Positions 9,154-17,390 of a DNA stretch of 64,000 nt are shown here, piece after piece. Each line of letters begins with the position of its first letter. Position 1 is the stretch's first letter. This DNA is from Prosthecobacter debontii. GTDB lineage: Bacteria; Verrucomicrobiota; Verrucomicrobiia; Verrucomicrobiales; Verrucomicrobiaceae. The notes beneath the pieces are model-generated. The model was not told the origin of the DNA. It ran no database searches and saw only the letters and a list, made by a program, of their open reading frames with translations. The position numbers and the translations under genes are program-made. Where the stretch lies: positions 1 to 64,000 of the forward strand of contig NZ_FUYE01000009.1 in assembly GCF_900167535.1 (NCBI RefSeq). Direction: 5' to 3'.

Positions 9154-10029
9154 CTAGGCCACGTATGATCCTGGTAACTGCATGACCTGCTGATGCAATG
9201 CGGCGTCAGGGGTCATGAAGAACCAATCCTGGAGGCCTTTGCGGTCCTCATTGACCAAATCATTGATCTCTCGGAAAAGGAGATCACGCAGGATAGGGTA
9301 TTGTTTATAATCCACACCGGCGTTGGTGATCTTAGTCAGGTGATGAGTGGGGGAAAAGAAGCTCTGCACTTGGTCAGTCACACCTTTGCGCAGGCAGTCA
9401 TGCAGTTCGATGAGAATGTCGGCCTTATTGAGCCAAGAGACGCCGCCTTTCACCAGAAGCTCGATTTCATAACCATCGACATCGCATACGACCAGCGTCG
9501 TTTCAGGATTGACCTCTTTTTCCAGAGCGATCAAGCCCTGGGGATCGCAGGCACCTCGGATGTCGAAACGATTCTCGACACCGTTGAGTTTAGCGACTTT
9601 GGTGAGAGTGGCCCTCGACGGATCGTGCATTTCAAAAGCCACCGTTTTAGATTCCGGGAAAGCCAATGCCAGCCCCACGGCGTAGTAGCCATCTGCGGCG
9701 CCGATGTTGATGATGTGGGTGTAGCGGCGGTTCGCGGCCAAGTAGCTCACCAAGCTGTGTAGCTCATGCTCATAGGTGCCGATGACTTTTTGAAAGCGGC
9801 AGGAGATGTAACCTTCCGAAGGATATTGGAAGCCTTTGAACGGGCCTTTCTGCACGATGTCCCCGTAAGCACCTTTTTCCTTGAGACGTTTTTCAACCAC
9901 ACGGCGGCGGGCTCGTTGATGTTGATATTGCAGATAATCCATCCCCCGGCTCGCCAGGGGCTTGCTGAAGAGGTTGAGGGTAGGACCGTCTATGAGACGT
10001 CTGATCGACTGCACGAGCGGGTTTGCCAT
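9154..10029 (-). CDS. SAM-dependent methyltransferase (FkbM-like)
   Basis: A 291-residue class I methyltransferase-like protein. Motif I is THIINIGAADGYYAVGLALA, where the usual GxGxG is INIGAADG. Acidic motif II is KTVAFEMHD, and a later VVCDVDGYEIELL resembles the xDxDGyE block of FkbM-type enzymes. The N-terminal ~90 residues are basic and helical. FkbM-like enzymes commonly methylate sugars or other small surface-glycan groups. The context (glycosyltransferase and ligase-like genes downstream) supports methylation of polysaccharide, but the substrate is inferred. Confidence 0.7.
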   Translation of the reverse strand: MANPLVQSIRRLIDGPTLNLFSKPLASRGMDYLQYQHQRARRRVVEKRLKEKGAYGDIVQKGPFKGFQYPSEGYISCRFQKVIGTYEHELHSLVSYLAANRRYTHIINIGAADGYYAVGLALAFPESKTVAFEMHDPSRATLTKVAKLNGVENRFDIRGACDPQGLIALEKEVNPETTLVVCDVDGYEIELLVKGGVSWLNKADILIELHDCLRKGVTDQVQSFFSPTHHLTKITNAGVDYKQYPILRDLLFREINDLVNEDRKGLQDWFFMTPDAALHQQVMQLPGSYVA

Positions 10030-10050
10030 AAGTTTTCGGGAGTCTTGGAG

Positions 10051-10143
10051 TTACTTAGCGAAGGCTAAAGCCTCTTCACCCGTCCGTATAATTCCGGGTA
10101 AGGCATCAATCAACTGAGGGAGAAAATTTTGTGATAACATCAT
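10051..10143 (-). CDS. Candidate 30-residue small protein upstream of methyltransferase
   Basis: A short open frame begins with a double ATG (10138-10143) and encodes an amphipathic peptide, SQNFLPQLIDALPGIIRT followed by GEEALAFAK. It ends 21 bases before the methyltransferase start, on the same strand. Nearly the whole gap between the methyltransferase and the divergent SDR gene is taken up by this frame. It could be a small protein, a leader peptide, or a remnant of a larger gene. There is no homology evidence. Confidence 0.3.
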   Translation of the reverse strand: MMLSQNFLPQLIDALPGIIRTGEEALAFAK

Positions 10144-10182
10144 GGGGCATTCTCTTTAATGATGGACTCGCCATTTACGCTC

Positions 10183-10935
10183 ATGAATCAAATCGATCTT
10201 TCTAACAGAAGCGCCATCGTCACCGGCAGCGCACGCGGTATTGGGTATGCCATTGCGGAACGTTTATTGAGATCAGGTGCGGCAGTGTGCTTGTGGGATG
10301 TGGATGCAGGAGCCCTGGCTGGGGCCCAGCAGAGTCTCGCCTCCCTCGGGCAGGTAGTGACAGCCCAAGTGGATGTCACGGATTCGGCCTCCTGCCAATC
10401 GGCTGCCCAAGAAACAGTCAGCGCTCTCGGGAAGGTGGATATCCTGGTCAATAATGCGGGCATCGCCGGAAATAACGCGAAGACTTGGGAGCTGAAGCCC
10501 GAAGAGTGGGCCAAGGTGGTGGGGGTGAATCTCACCGGAATTTTTCACTGCTGTCATGCGGTGGTGCCCCATTTGCTGAGCAATGGTTACGGGCGCATCG
10601 TCAATATCGCTTCCATCGCAGGGAAGGAGGGGAACCCGAACGCGGCCCATTACAGTGCGTCGAAGGCAGGGGTTATTGCCCTGACCAAGAGCTTGGGCAA
10701 GGAACTGGCGACCTCCAATGTCGTGGTGAATTGCATCACCCCGGCGGTGATCGAGACGGATATCTTCAGCCAGATGACCCAGACGCACATCGACTACATG
10801 CTGGCGAAGATCCCCATGGGGCGGTTCGGCCAGAAGCACGAGGCCGCTGCCATGGTGGCCTGGTTGTGCTCGGAGGAGTGCTCCTTTACGACCGGAGGCG
10901 TCTTTGATCTCTCGGGAGGCCGCGCCACCTACTGA
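10183..10935 (+). CDS. SDR family oxidoreductase (FabG-like)
   Basis: About 250 residues in a classical short-chain dehydrogenase fold. The NAD(P)-binding TGSARGIG follows IVTG near the N-terminus. Then come the LVNNAGIAGN motif, a catalytic Ser in IVNIASIAGKEG, and the catalytic YSASK tetrad element. The C-terminus has FTTGGVFDLSGGRATY, as in 3-oxoacyl-ACP reductase-like enzymes. The exact substrate is not predictable. In-frame ATGs at 10159 and 10162 would add up to eight residues; I prefer 10183 because conserved sequence begins at NQIDLSNRSAIVTG. It is divergent from the polysaccharide cluster, with which it could share a promoter region. Confidence 0.85.
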   Translation: MNQIDLSNRSAIVTGSARGIGYAIAERLLRSGAAVCLWDVDAGALAGAQQSLASLGQVVTAQVDVTDSASCQSAAQETVSALGKVDILVNNAGIAGNNAKTWELKPEEWAKVVGVNLTGIFHCCHAVVPHLLSNGYGRIVNIASIAGKEGNPNAAHYSASKAGVIALTKSLGKELATSNVVVNCITPAVIETDIFSQMTQTHIDYMLAKIPMGRFGQKHEAAAMVAWLCSEECSFTTGGVFDLSGGRATY

Positions 10936-11100
10936 AGATGACATCCGCCCCGTCTCGTTCTGCCGATCTTTCGGGGTAAGAAATGTGGCAGGAGTGGCCC
11001 CCCTCTCACCCCTGTCGTTGACAAACCCGCTGCGCGCTCCTTTTTAGCCAGCCCTCCCCGGGGAAACCCGCACAACCATCCAGACCGCACCTTTCCCATT

Positions 11101-12267
11101 ATGGACTTCATCGCCAAAAACATCGCCGAACTCTCGCCTTCCATGACCCTTGCCATCACCAGCCAGGCGAAGGCGCTGAAGAAACAGGGCGTGGATGTGC
11201 TCAGCTTTGGGGCGGGAGAGCCTGACTTTAACACCCCGGACCATATCACCGCGGCGGCTATCGAGGCGCTGAACACGGGCAAGACCCGTTACACGGAGAG
11301 CGCTGGCCTTATTGAGTTGCGCGAGGCGATCGCGGCTAAGCTGCTGGTGGATAACGGCATCCAGTATGACCCTGCCCAGATCAGTGTGAACTGCGGTGCC
11401 AAGCACTCCTGTTACAATGCAATCGCCGCCGTCGTGAATCCTGGTGATGAAGTCATCATCCCGGCTCCTTACTGGACCAGCTACCCTGAGATGGTGAAGC
11501 TGGTGGGCGGTATCCCGGTTATCGTCGAAACCAAACTGGAAAACGACTGGAAGATCACTCCTGAAGAATTCGAGGACGCCATGTCCCCGATGACCAAGAT
11601 GATCATCATCAACAGCCCAGGCAACCCAACCGGCTCTGTCTATTCTCGTGAGGAACTGAAGGCCATCGGTGAAATCGCTGCGGCTGAGGACATCCTCATC
11701 CTTTCCGACGAAATCTATGAGAAGCTGGTCTATGGCGAAGAGAAGCACGTCAGTATCGCCAGCATCAGCAAGGATATCTTCGACCACACCATCACCATCA
11801 ATGGTTTTTCCAAAGCCTATGCTATGACAGGCTGGCGCCTCGGCTACACTGCGGCTCCGAAGAAGATCGCTGACGCCATCGACACGATCCAGAGCCACAC
11901 CACCAGCAATCCCACCACCTTTGCCCAATATGGTGCCATCGCCGCTCTCCAGGGGGATCAACAGATCGTGGCTGACATGCGCGATGAGTTCGACGTGCGC
12001 CGCCAGTATATGCTGAGCCGCCTGCAGGCCATCAAAGGCCTCAAGGTCGTCGAGCCGAAGGGTGCTTTCTACTTCCTGGTCGGCATTGAGTCCTACGGCA
12101 TCAAGTCCATCAACTTCTGCGAGAAGCTGCTCAGCAAAGGTAAAGTGGCTGCCGTTCCTGGCGTCGCCTTCGGTTCGGAATACACCCTCCGCTTCAGCTA
12201 CGCCACTGGCCTTGATGTGATCAACGCTGGCATGGACCGCTTTGAAGAGTTTTGCGGTCAGCATTAA
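11101..12267 (+). CDS. aspC: Aspartate aminotransferase (class I/II, subgroup Ib)
   Basis: A 388-residue PLP-dependent aminotransferase interconverting aspartate/2-oxoglutarate and oxaloacetate/glutamate. The Schiff-base lysine is K238 in TINGFSKAYAMTGWRLGY. The NSPGNPTG block (residues 171-178) and the N-terminal SFGAGEPDFNTPDHI are diagnostic of the bacterial Ib subgroup. Length is normal for the family. The gene stands alone and is followed by a strong intrinsic terminator. Relatives in this subgroup can also use prephenate, so the exact specificity is open. Confidence 0.9.
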   Translation: MDFIAKNIAELSPSMTLAITSQAKALKKQGVDVLSFGAGEPDFNTPDHITAAAIEALNTGKTRYTESAGLIELREAIAAKLLVDNGIQYDPAQISVNCGAKHSCYNAIAAVVNPGDEVIIPAPYWTSYPEMVKLVGGIPVIVETKLENDWKITPEEFEDAMSPMTKMIIINSPGNPTGSVYSREELKAIGEIAAAEDILILSDEIYEKLVYGEEKHVSIASISKDIFDHTITINGFSKAYAMTGWRLGYTAAPKKIADAIDTIQSHTTSNPTTFAQYGAIAALQGDQQIVADMRDEFDVRRQYMLSRLQAIKGLKVVEPKGAFYFLVGIESYGIKSINFCEKLLSKGKVAAVPGVAFGSEYTLRFSYATGLDVINAGMDRFEEFCGQH

Positions 12268-12305
12268 TCCGAGGGCGTCAACTCACAGCACATCACCTTC
12301 TTGGA

Positions 12306-12332
12306 GGGCAGATCTTTGGATCTGCCCTTTTT
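12306..12332 (+). terminator. Intrinsic terminator of the aspartate aminotransferase gene
   Basis: A perfect 9-bp stem GGGCAGATC / GATCTGCCC with a TTTG loop is followed by five T residues, 39 bases after the stop codon. Confidence 0.9.
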
Positions 12333-13215
12333 CATGGAGAGTGCCTGCCCTTCGTCGAGGTGGATTCGCCAAGGATCACTGAACGGCGGAATCTGTTCAG
12401 TTTCAGGCAGTTTGAATGATTGGTCATACCTCTTCGGGCTTTTTGAAATCCAATTTGCAACTAAACATATTTTAATAACTAAATCACATTATAATGTGAC
12501 TAACTCGGATGCGTTTCACCTAGAGCTCACGAGCTTCTCAGAAATGTAAAAGCAAATCGAAATTAGCTTTATTATTAAAAGTAAATATCATATTAATGCG
12601 CTTAATGAAGCAGCAAGTGCGTCGCGTCGTTTCTGCATAAAATGTTTTGAGGCCGCCAACCTGACCGAAGGTTTGTAGATCTAGCCCTGGTGTAAGAGAA
12701 AGAGAAGGCGCCAGTAAATCGTCATCCGAGTTCTAGTTCTACGTTTACAGCTTAAATTCTCCCCTTCTTTGCGTTGAATTTACAGCAAAAAAGACTGTTA
12801 ACCCGCTTATCTCGGTCCTTTCCTAGAGCAACGGTGTTGGAACGACGAAATGGCAAAGCAGTCTTCGATTTCCCAATCAGGTTGGTTTGGATGGCAGCAT
12901 CTGAATGTAATAATTAAGTAATTATCGTGGTCATAAGAGCCTGGAAGCTGCCCGCTTCAAATTTAGTCTCCCAGGATAATATTTAGCATTAGATACAATC
13001 ATGCATTGATGAAATCGTAGGAAATTTATATTAGGTTAAGTTGCTGGCAGTTGCAAAATGTAATTGTATTGGGAAAAGATTAAATTTACTGTAAATATCA
13101 TTACTGGTTCTCACTGGTGCTGATGTGTGTCAGAGCTGGCGACTTCATTCGTGTTTCTCAATTAGCTGGGCCTCTTCAGGCGTTCGATTATAGTAAATAT
13201 AAAAACTATTACCTT
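12333..13215. other. Long AT-rich intergenic region upstream of btubA
   Basis: This ~880-base gap is clearly richer in A and T than the flanking coding DNA, mainly from about 12430 to 13120. No convincing gene is present. It contains several palindromes: TCACATTATAATGTGA (12484-12499), ATAATTA-AG-TAATTAT (12910-12925) and ATTTAC-T-GTAAAT (13084-13096). It must hold the promoter of the tubulin operon unless transcription starts further upstream, but no consensus -35/-10 pair stands out. Confidence 0.6.
12484..12499. promoter_or_regulatory. Perfect 16-bp palindrome, possible operator
   Basis: TCACATTATAATGTGA is its own reverse complement. It lies in the AT-rich gap about 715 bases before btubA and 150 bases after the upstream terminator. 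The symmetry is what a dimeric regulator would bind; there is no evidence of which one. Confidence 0.35.
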
Positions 13216-14709
13216 ATGAAAGTGAACAATACCCTTGTCGTTTCGGTCGGTCAGGCAGGAAACCAGATTGCTTCATCTTTCTGGAGAACGCTCTGCCTGG
13301 AGCACGGCATTGATCCTACAACAGCCCAGTGCAAATCGGGTGCTGCGCCTAAGGGAAACTGGAGTGCATTCTTCTCAAAATTGGGAGATGGAAGCTCTGC
13401 TAGCTATGTGCCACGTTCGGTCATGGTGGATCTGGAGCCGAGCGTGATTAATCAAATCAAGGCGACGACGGGCTCCTTGTTCAATCCAGCCAACCTAATC
13501 ACCCGCATGGAAGGTGCTGGCGGGAACTTCGCCGTGGGTTACATGGGGGCGGGCCGCGAGGTTCTGCCGGAAGCCATGGCCCGCCTGGACTATGAAATCA
13601 GCAAGTGTGACCATGTCGGCGGCATTATCGTGCTGCATGCCATCGGGGGTGGCTCAGGCTCGGGTTTTGGCTCTCTTCTGATCGAGGAGATCAAGGAAAA
13701 GTATCCAGAACATCCCATTCTGAGCTGCGCCATCCTGCCTTCACCGCAAGTGTCCTCTGTGGTGACGGAACCTTACAACACGGTTTTCGCCTTGAGCACT
13801 CTGCGTCGTTTCGCGGATGCGTGTCTGATTTTTGATAATGAAGCTCTTTTCAATGTGGCCTTCCGTCGCTGGGGCATTGAAAGCCCGTCTGTGGATGATC
13901 TCAATTTACTCATCACAGAAGCCTTGGCTGGCCTGACCGCACCGATGCGTTTCAGCGGCTTCCTGACGGTGGAGATCAGCCTGCGTGAATTACTCACCAA
14001 TCTCGTGCCTCAGCCGAGCTTGCACTTCTTGATGTGCACCTTCGCCCCGCTGACTCCTCCCCATCAGAGCAAGTTCGAAGAAATGGGCATTGAGGAGATG
14101 ATCGAGTCCATGTTCAGGAATGAGTCGATGTTTGCCGCGTGTTCTCCCATGGAAGGCCGCTTTTTGAGCACCGCTGTGCTCTATCGAGGGGTGATGGAAG
14201 ATAAACCGCAAGCAGATGCTGCACTGGCTTCCATTCGTGGGCGTCTCCCATTGACCTATTGGATTCCAACAGCTTTTAAAATTGGTTATGTTGAGCAACC
14301 TGGTATCACCCATCGTCGTAGCGTGGTGCTGGTGGCTAATAACACCGAGGTATCGCGAGTGTTTGAGCGCATCTGCTCGAACTTCGATAAGCTTTGGCAG
14401 CGGAAAGCCTTCGCCAATTGGTATCTGAATGAAGGCATGTCCGAAGAGCAAATCACAGCCATGCGTGCCTCGGCGCAGGATCTGATTCAGAGCTATCGAG
14501 TGGCGGAGGAAACCGGCGTCATGAACAGGGGACAGGAAATCCAGCGCAGGACCTCCACACCGGCATTGGCACCTGAGCCTGAGCCAACACCTCAACCCCA
14601 ATACACTCCAGCTCCAGTCTCACGCCCCATCCCAATGCAAGGCTACTATGAGGGGGCACGCAGCAGCAGTTCCACCCACCTGCGAACGTTGGTCGAGCGC
14701 CGCTACTAG
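13216..14709 (+). CDS. btubA: Bacterial tubulin BtubA
   Basis: A 497-residue tubulin-fold GTPase that co-assembles with BtubB into short tubulin-like filaments in the cytoplasm. The start is the ATG at 13216 (MKVNNTLVVSVGQAGNQ), matching the known BtubA N-terminus; a frame-extending ATG at 13117 is rejected. GTP-binding motifs are GQAGNQ (12-17) and the tubulin signature GGGSGSG (144-150). The VEISLRELLTNLVPQPSLHF segment (from ~252) is the T7-loop region that contacts the next subunit's nucleotide. After ~430 the protein departs from the tubulin body: a Pro/Glu/Gln-rich tail (PALAPEPEPTPQPQYTPAP), then a serine run and LRTLVERRY. It is somewhat longer than the P. dejongeii protein (473 residues, from memory). 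No Shine-Dalgarno is visible before the start. Confidence 0.97.
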   Translation: MKVNNTLVVSVGQAGNQIASSFWRTLCLEHGIDPTTAQCKSGAAPKGNWSAFFSKLGDGSSASYVPRSVMVDLEPSVINQIKATTGSLFNPANLITRMEGAGGNFAVGYMGAGREVLPEAMARLDYEISKCDHVGGIIVLHAIGGGSGSGFGSLLIEEIKEKYPEHPILSCAILPSPQVSSVVTEPYNTVFALSTLRRFADACLIFDNEALFNVAFRRWGIESPSVDDLNLLITEALAGLTAPMRFSGFLTVEISLRELLTNLVPQPSLHFLMCTFAPLTPPHQSKFEEMGIEEMIESMFRNESMFAACSPMEGRFLSTAVLYRGVMEDKPQADAALASIRGRLPLTYWIPTAFKIGYVEQPGITHRRSVVLVANNTEVSRVFERICSNFDKLWQRKAFANWYLNEGMSEEQITAMRASAQDLIQSYRVAEETGVMNRGQEIQRRTSTPALAPEPEPTPQPQYTPAPVSRPIPMQGYYEGARSSSSTHLRTLVERRY

Positions 14710-14759
14710 AGCGCTTGCATGACGCATTCATTCAACACTCAAGATCAAGAACTTTTCCC

Positions 14760-14764
14760 GGAGG
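14760..14764 (+). promoter_or_regulatory. Ribosome binding site deciding the GTG start of btubB
   Basis: GGAGG lies seven bases before GTG at 14772. It fixes the start at the codon that gives the known BtubB N-terminus (REILSIHVGQCGNQ), rather than an ATG at 14715. A strong site like this is not seen before btubA or bklc. Confidence 0.8.
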
Positions 14765-14771
14765 ACGAACA

Positions 14772-16052
14772 GTGAGAGAGATTTTAAGCATTCACGTGGG
14801 GCAATGCGGCAACCAGATCGCCGACAGCTTTTGGCGACTGGCCCTGAAAGAGCATGGCCTTACAGAAACCGGAACGCTGAAAGAGGGGGCCAATGCAGCG
14901 GCCAATAGCAATTTGGAAGTTTTCTTTCACCGCGTAAGAGAGGGAAAATACGTCCCTCGCGCCGTCTTGATCGATCTTGAACCTGGAGTGATTGGCAGGA
15001 TCGAGAGTGGGGACATGTCCAAGCTCTTCGATGAAAGCTGCATCGTTCGCAAAATCCCAGGTGCTGCTAACAACTGGGCGCGTGGCTACCATGCGGAAGG
15101 TAAGCGGGTGATCGATCAGATCATGAATGTGATCGACAGCGCGGTTGAAAAGACCAAGGGGCTTCAGGGATTCTTACTCACGCATTCCATCGGAGGAGGT
15201 TCCGGGTCAGGTCTCGGGTCACTGATCCTCGAAAGGCTGCGTCAGGCTTATCCGAAGAAGCGCATCTTTACCTTTTCGGTCGTGCCGTCGCCGCTGATCT
15301 CAGACTCTGCTGTGGAGCCTTACAACGCTATTCTCACCCTGAAGCGCCTGCTGGATCACGCGGATGGTTCGGTGCTGTTGGATAATGAGGCTCTGTTCCG
15401 CATCGCTAAGACGAAGCTGAATCGCAGCCCCACTTACATGGACCTGAACAACATCATCGCTTTGATTGTGAGTTCCGTCACGGCGTCGCTGCGGTTTCCG
15501 GGGAAGCTGAATACCGACCTGAGTGAATTCGTGACTAATTTGGTGCCATTTCCTGGCAATCATTTCCTGACGGCAAGCTTTGCGCCCATGCGCACTGCTG
15601 ATGACGAAAGCCAAGTGCGCATGAGCTTCCCTGAACTGGCCCGTGAGACCTTTGCGCAGGACAATTTTACGGCGGAGATTGATTGGCAAAACGGCGTTTA
15701 CCTCGCTGCCAGCGCCTTGTTCCGGGGCGAGGTGAAGGCCAAGGAGGTGGATGAGAACATGGCCACGATCCGCAAGGAGTTGAACTACGCCAGCTACATG
15801 CCGGCCTCAGGCGGTCTCAAACTAGGTTATGCCGAGACCGCTCCGGCGGGCTTTGCCTCCAGTGGACTGGCTTTGGTCAACCACACCGGCATCTCAGCCG
15901 TGTTTGAGCGCCTGATCGGGCAGTTCGATATCATGTTCGATAATCACGCCTACACCCATTGGTATGAGAATGCCGGTGTGTCTCGCGATCAAATGGCCGT
16001 CGCTCGAGACCAGATTGCCAACCTCGCTCTATCCTACCGGGATGCCAGCTAA
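14772..16052 (+). CDS. btubB: Bacterial tubulin BtubB
   Basis: A 426-residue tubulin-fold GTPase, the partner of BtubA, with the length and sequence of the known Prosthecobacter protein. It starts at GTG 14772. Motifs: GQCGNQ (10-15), as in eukaryotic beta-tubulin; GGGSGSG (141-147); and the VTNLVPFPGNHFLTASFAP block of the T7/H8 region. Unlike BtubA it has no C-terminal extension and ends IANLALSYRDAS. It is 62 bases downstream of btubA on the same strand, so the two are surely co-transcribed. Bacterial tubulins resemble eukaryotic tubulin more than FtsZ; an origin by horizontal transfer or from an ancient tubulin has been debated. Codon usage here looks like that of the flanking genes. Confidence 0.97.
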   Translation: MREILSIHVGQCGNQIADSFWRLALKEHGLTETGTLKEGANAAANSNLEVFFHRVREGKYVPRAVLIDLEPGVIGRIESGDMSKLFDESCIVRKIPGAANNWARGYHAEGKRVIDQIMNVIDSAVEKTKGLQGFLLTHSIGGGSGSGLGSLILERLRQAYPKKRIFTFSVVPSPLISDSAVEPYNAILTLKRLLDHADGSVLLDNEALFRIAKTKLNRSPTYMDLNNIIALIVSSVTASLRFPGKLNTDLSEFVTNLVPFPGNHFLTASFAPMRTADDESQVRMSFPELARETFAQDNFTAEIDWQNGVYLAASALFRGEVKAKEVDENMATIRKELNYASYMPASGGLKLGYAETAPAGFASSGLALVNHTGISAVFERLIGQFDIMFDNHAYTHWYENAGVSRDQMAVARDQIANLALSYRDAS

Positions 16053-16134
16053 CGCACGATACGGCTGAGCCTTCTTACCCCACCCTCCCACTCTCCTCTC
16101 TGTTATTCTTCAACCTTAACCTATCGCCCTCACC

Positions 16135-16914
16135 ATGCCTTACAGTGTCGATACCAAGTTGGATCGTCAGATTGAGATTGCTTCTCGCCATGTGGAAGAA
16201 GCACGGCGTGCCGTCAATCGGGACGCCAGTTTCATAGGTCAACTTGTGGAGCAAATCAGCGTCCTGGCGAGTCTTCGGCAAAAGGACGGTGACTTCCCCA
16301 AGGCAGAGTCCCTTTACCGCGAAGCGCTTTATAGCGCCTTAGAAGCACGGCCTCGAGATGCGGACTTGCTGATCGGCATTTATTCGCTGCTCGCTCACCT
16401 GTATGATCGTTGGGGGCGGATGCCAGAGTCTGCCGAGTTTTATCAAATGGCCTTGGATGCAGCGGAAAAAGCTGGTGTTTGCAACAGCAAGGTGGCCACC
16501 ATCAAGAACAACTTGGCCATGATTTACAAGCAGCAGCATGACTACGCTAAAGCAGAGCAATACTACCTGGAGGCACTCGACATCTTCGAAGCGACGGATG
16601 GCCGCTACAGCGCTAGTGTGGCCAGTGTGTTCAACAACCTCGGTGTTCTTTATTATTTGAACTTGGATGTCGAACACGCCATGCAGATGCACGAACAGGC
16701 GCTCGTGATTCGACAAAATCTCGGAGAAAGTCAGATGGATCCAGCGGATCTCTCTCAAACCTACATCAATCTCGGGGCGGCTTATAAAGCCACGGGAGAC
16801 TTTCAACAGGCGGAGGTGTGGGTGGAGCGCGCGAAAAAACTGCGTGCGCAAATGCACATGAGTCACCCCACGCCCCAGCGAGCCGCTTCCCTTTTGGTGG
16901 ATAAGCCGTTTTGA
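16135..16914 (+). CDS. bklc: Bacterial kinesin light chain-like TPR protein (BtubC/Bklc)
   Basis: A 259-residue protein built from tetratricopeptide repeats of the kinesin-light-chain type. Clear repeats are FPKAESLYREALYSALEARP, MPESAEFYQMALDAAEKAG, YAKAEQYYLEALDIFEAT, VEHAMQMHEQALVIRQNLG and FQQAEVWVERAKKLRAQM, with NNLAMIYKQQHDY and FNNLGVLYYLN helices between them. It has no membrane segment or signal peptide. It sits 82 bases downstream of btubB, the position known from Prosthecobacter btub operons. From earlier work on this genus (from memory), the product binds BtubAB filaments and possibly membranes. It is not a motor and no kinesin heavy chain is present here. Confidence 0.93.
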   Translation: MPYSVDTKLDRQIEIASRHVEEARRAVNRDASFIGQLVEQISVLASLRQKDGDFPKAESLYREALYSALEARPRDADLLIGIYSLLAHLYDRWGRMPESAEFYQMALDAAEKAGVCNSKVATIKNNLAMIYKQQHDYAKAEQYYLEALDIFEATDGRYSASVASVFNNLGVLYYLNLDVEHAMQMHEQALVIRQNLGESQMDPADLSQTYINLGAAYKATGDFQQAEVWVERAKKLRAQMHMSHPTPQRAASLLVDKPF

Positions 16915-16958
16915 ATAAATGGATCCTCGCGATAGTTTACAGGTCAGCTAAGTGGCAG

Positions 16959-16980
16959 CGCTTTGATGAGTTGCAAAGCG
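16959..16980 (+). terminator. Hairpin after bklc, possible end of the btub transcript
   Basis: CGCTTTG pairs with CAAAGCG around an eight-base loop, 44 bases after the bklc stop. No T-run follows, so if this ends the operon it does so with help, or it serves as a 3' stabiliser. Confidence 0.45.
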
Positions 16981-17390
16981 ATGTAAGACCCTTGTGATTC
17001 TGCGTATCTATCTTAATTAGACGGTGGATCTTATAAAAGTGGGCATGAAAATCTCGTCTCGAATTTTCCTTTTCTTTTAGTCTCGGTGTCGTTGTGCTGG
17101 TCGTTTGGTTAGCCCTGCAAACAGAAGGAAAAACGGTCGGCACTCGACATTAGAGAGATGGGCTCTCAAAAACGTTCCGAGTCGAAGAAAACCCTCATCA
17201 AAAAGGAACGGATACCCCAACCCCCATTCTTTCAGGTTTGGTGGAGCTACAGGCTCCGTAATGGCAACGCTTCGTGCCGGTTTTTTCCTTTGCAAGCCTG
17301 CCGTGGCGCTCCTATAAACTTCCCCCTCACGTCCTGGGAGGCGCTGTCGTATTCCAGAACTCCGTTTTGAACCCCCACTCCTGCACTGCC
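16981..17390. other. Intergenic region between bklc and cysK
   Basis: About 410 bases with no convincing gene on either strand. The first part is AT-rich. The last ~130 bases before cysK contain two consecutive small hairpins (see the attenuator-like entry), suggesting a cysK leader transcript. Confidence 0.5.
17242..17286 (+). promoter_or_regulatory. Attenuator-like hairpins upstream of cysK
   Basis: A GGAGC-TACAG-GCTCC hairpin (17242-17256) is followed by a GGC(A)ACG-CTT-CGTGCC stem (17263-17278) and then GG plus six T residues (17279-17286), ending about 104 bases before the cysK start. The second looks like an intrinsic terminator pointing toward cysK. It could be a leader attenuator, or the terminator of a transcript from upstream. 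No known riboswitch consensus was recognised. Confidence 0.4.

Noticed and set aside
11044-12264. 406-codon open frame on the minus strand
   Set aside because: Antisense to the aspartate aminotransferase gene, which has all its catalytic motifs.
12301-12549. 82-codon open frame starting in the terminator of the aminotransferase gene
   Set aside because: It begins inside a strong intrinsic terminator and runs into AT-rich DNA; no domain and no ribosome site.
12781-12875. Short inverted repeat AAGACTG ... CAGTCTT
   Set aside because: Too short and too widely spaced in AT-rich DNA to be taken as an insertion-sequence end.
13117-13215. 33-codon N-terminal extension of btubA
   Set aside because: The known BtubA N-terminus starts at MKVNNT, and the extension has no conserved sequence.
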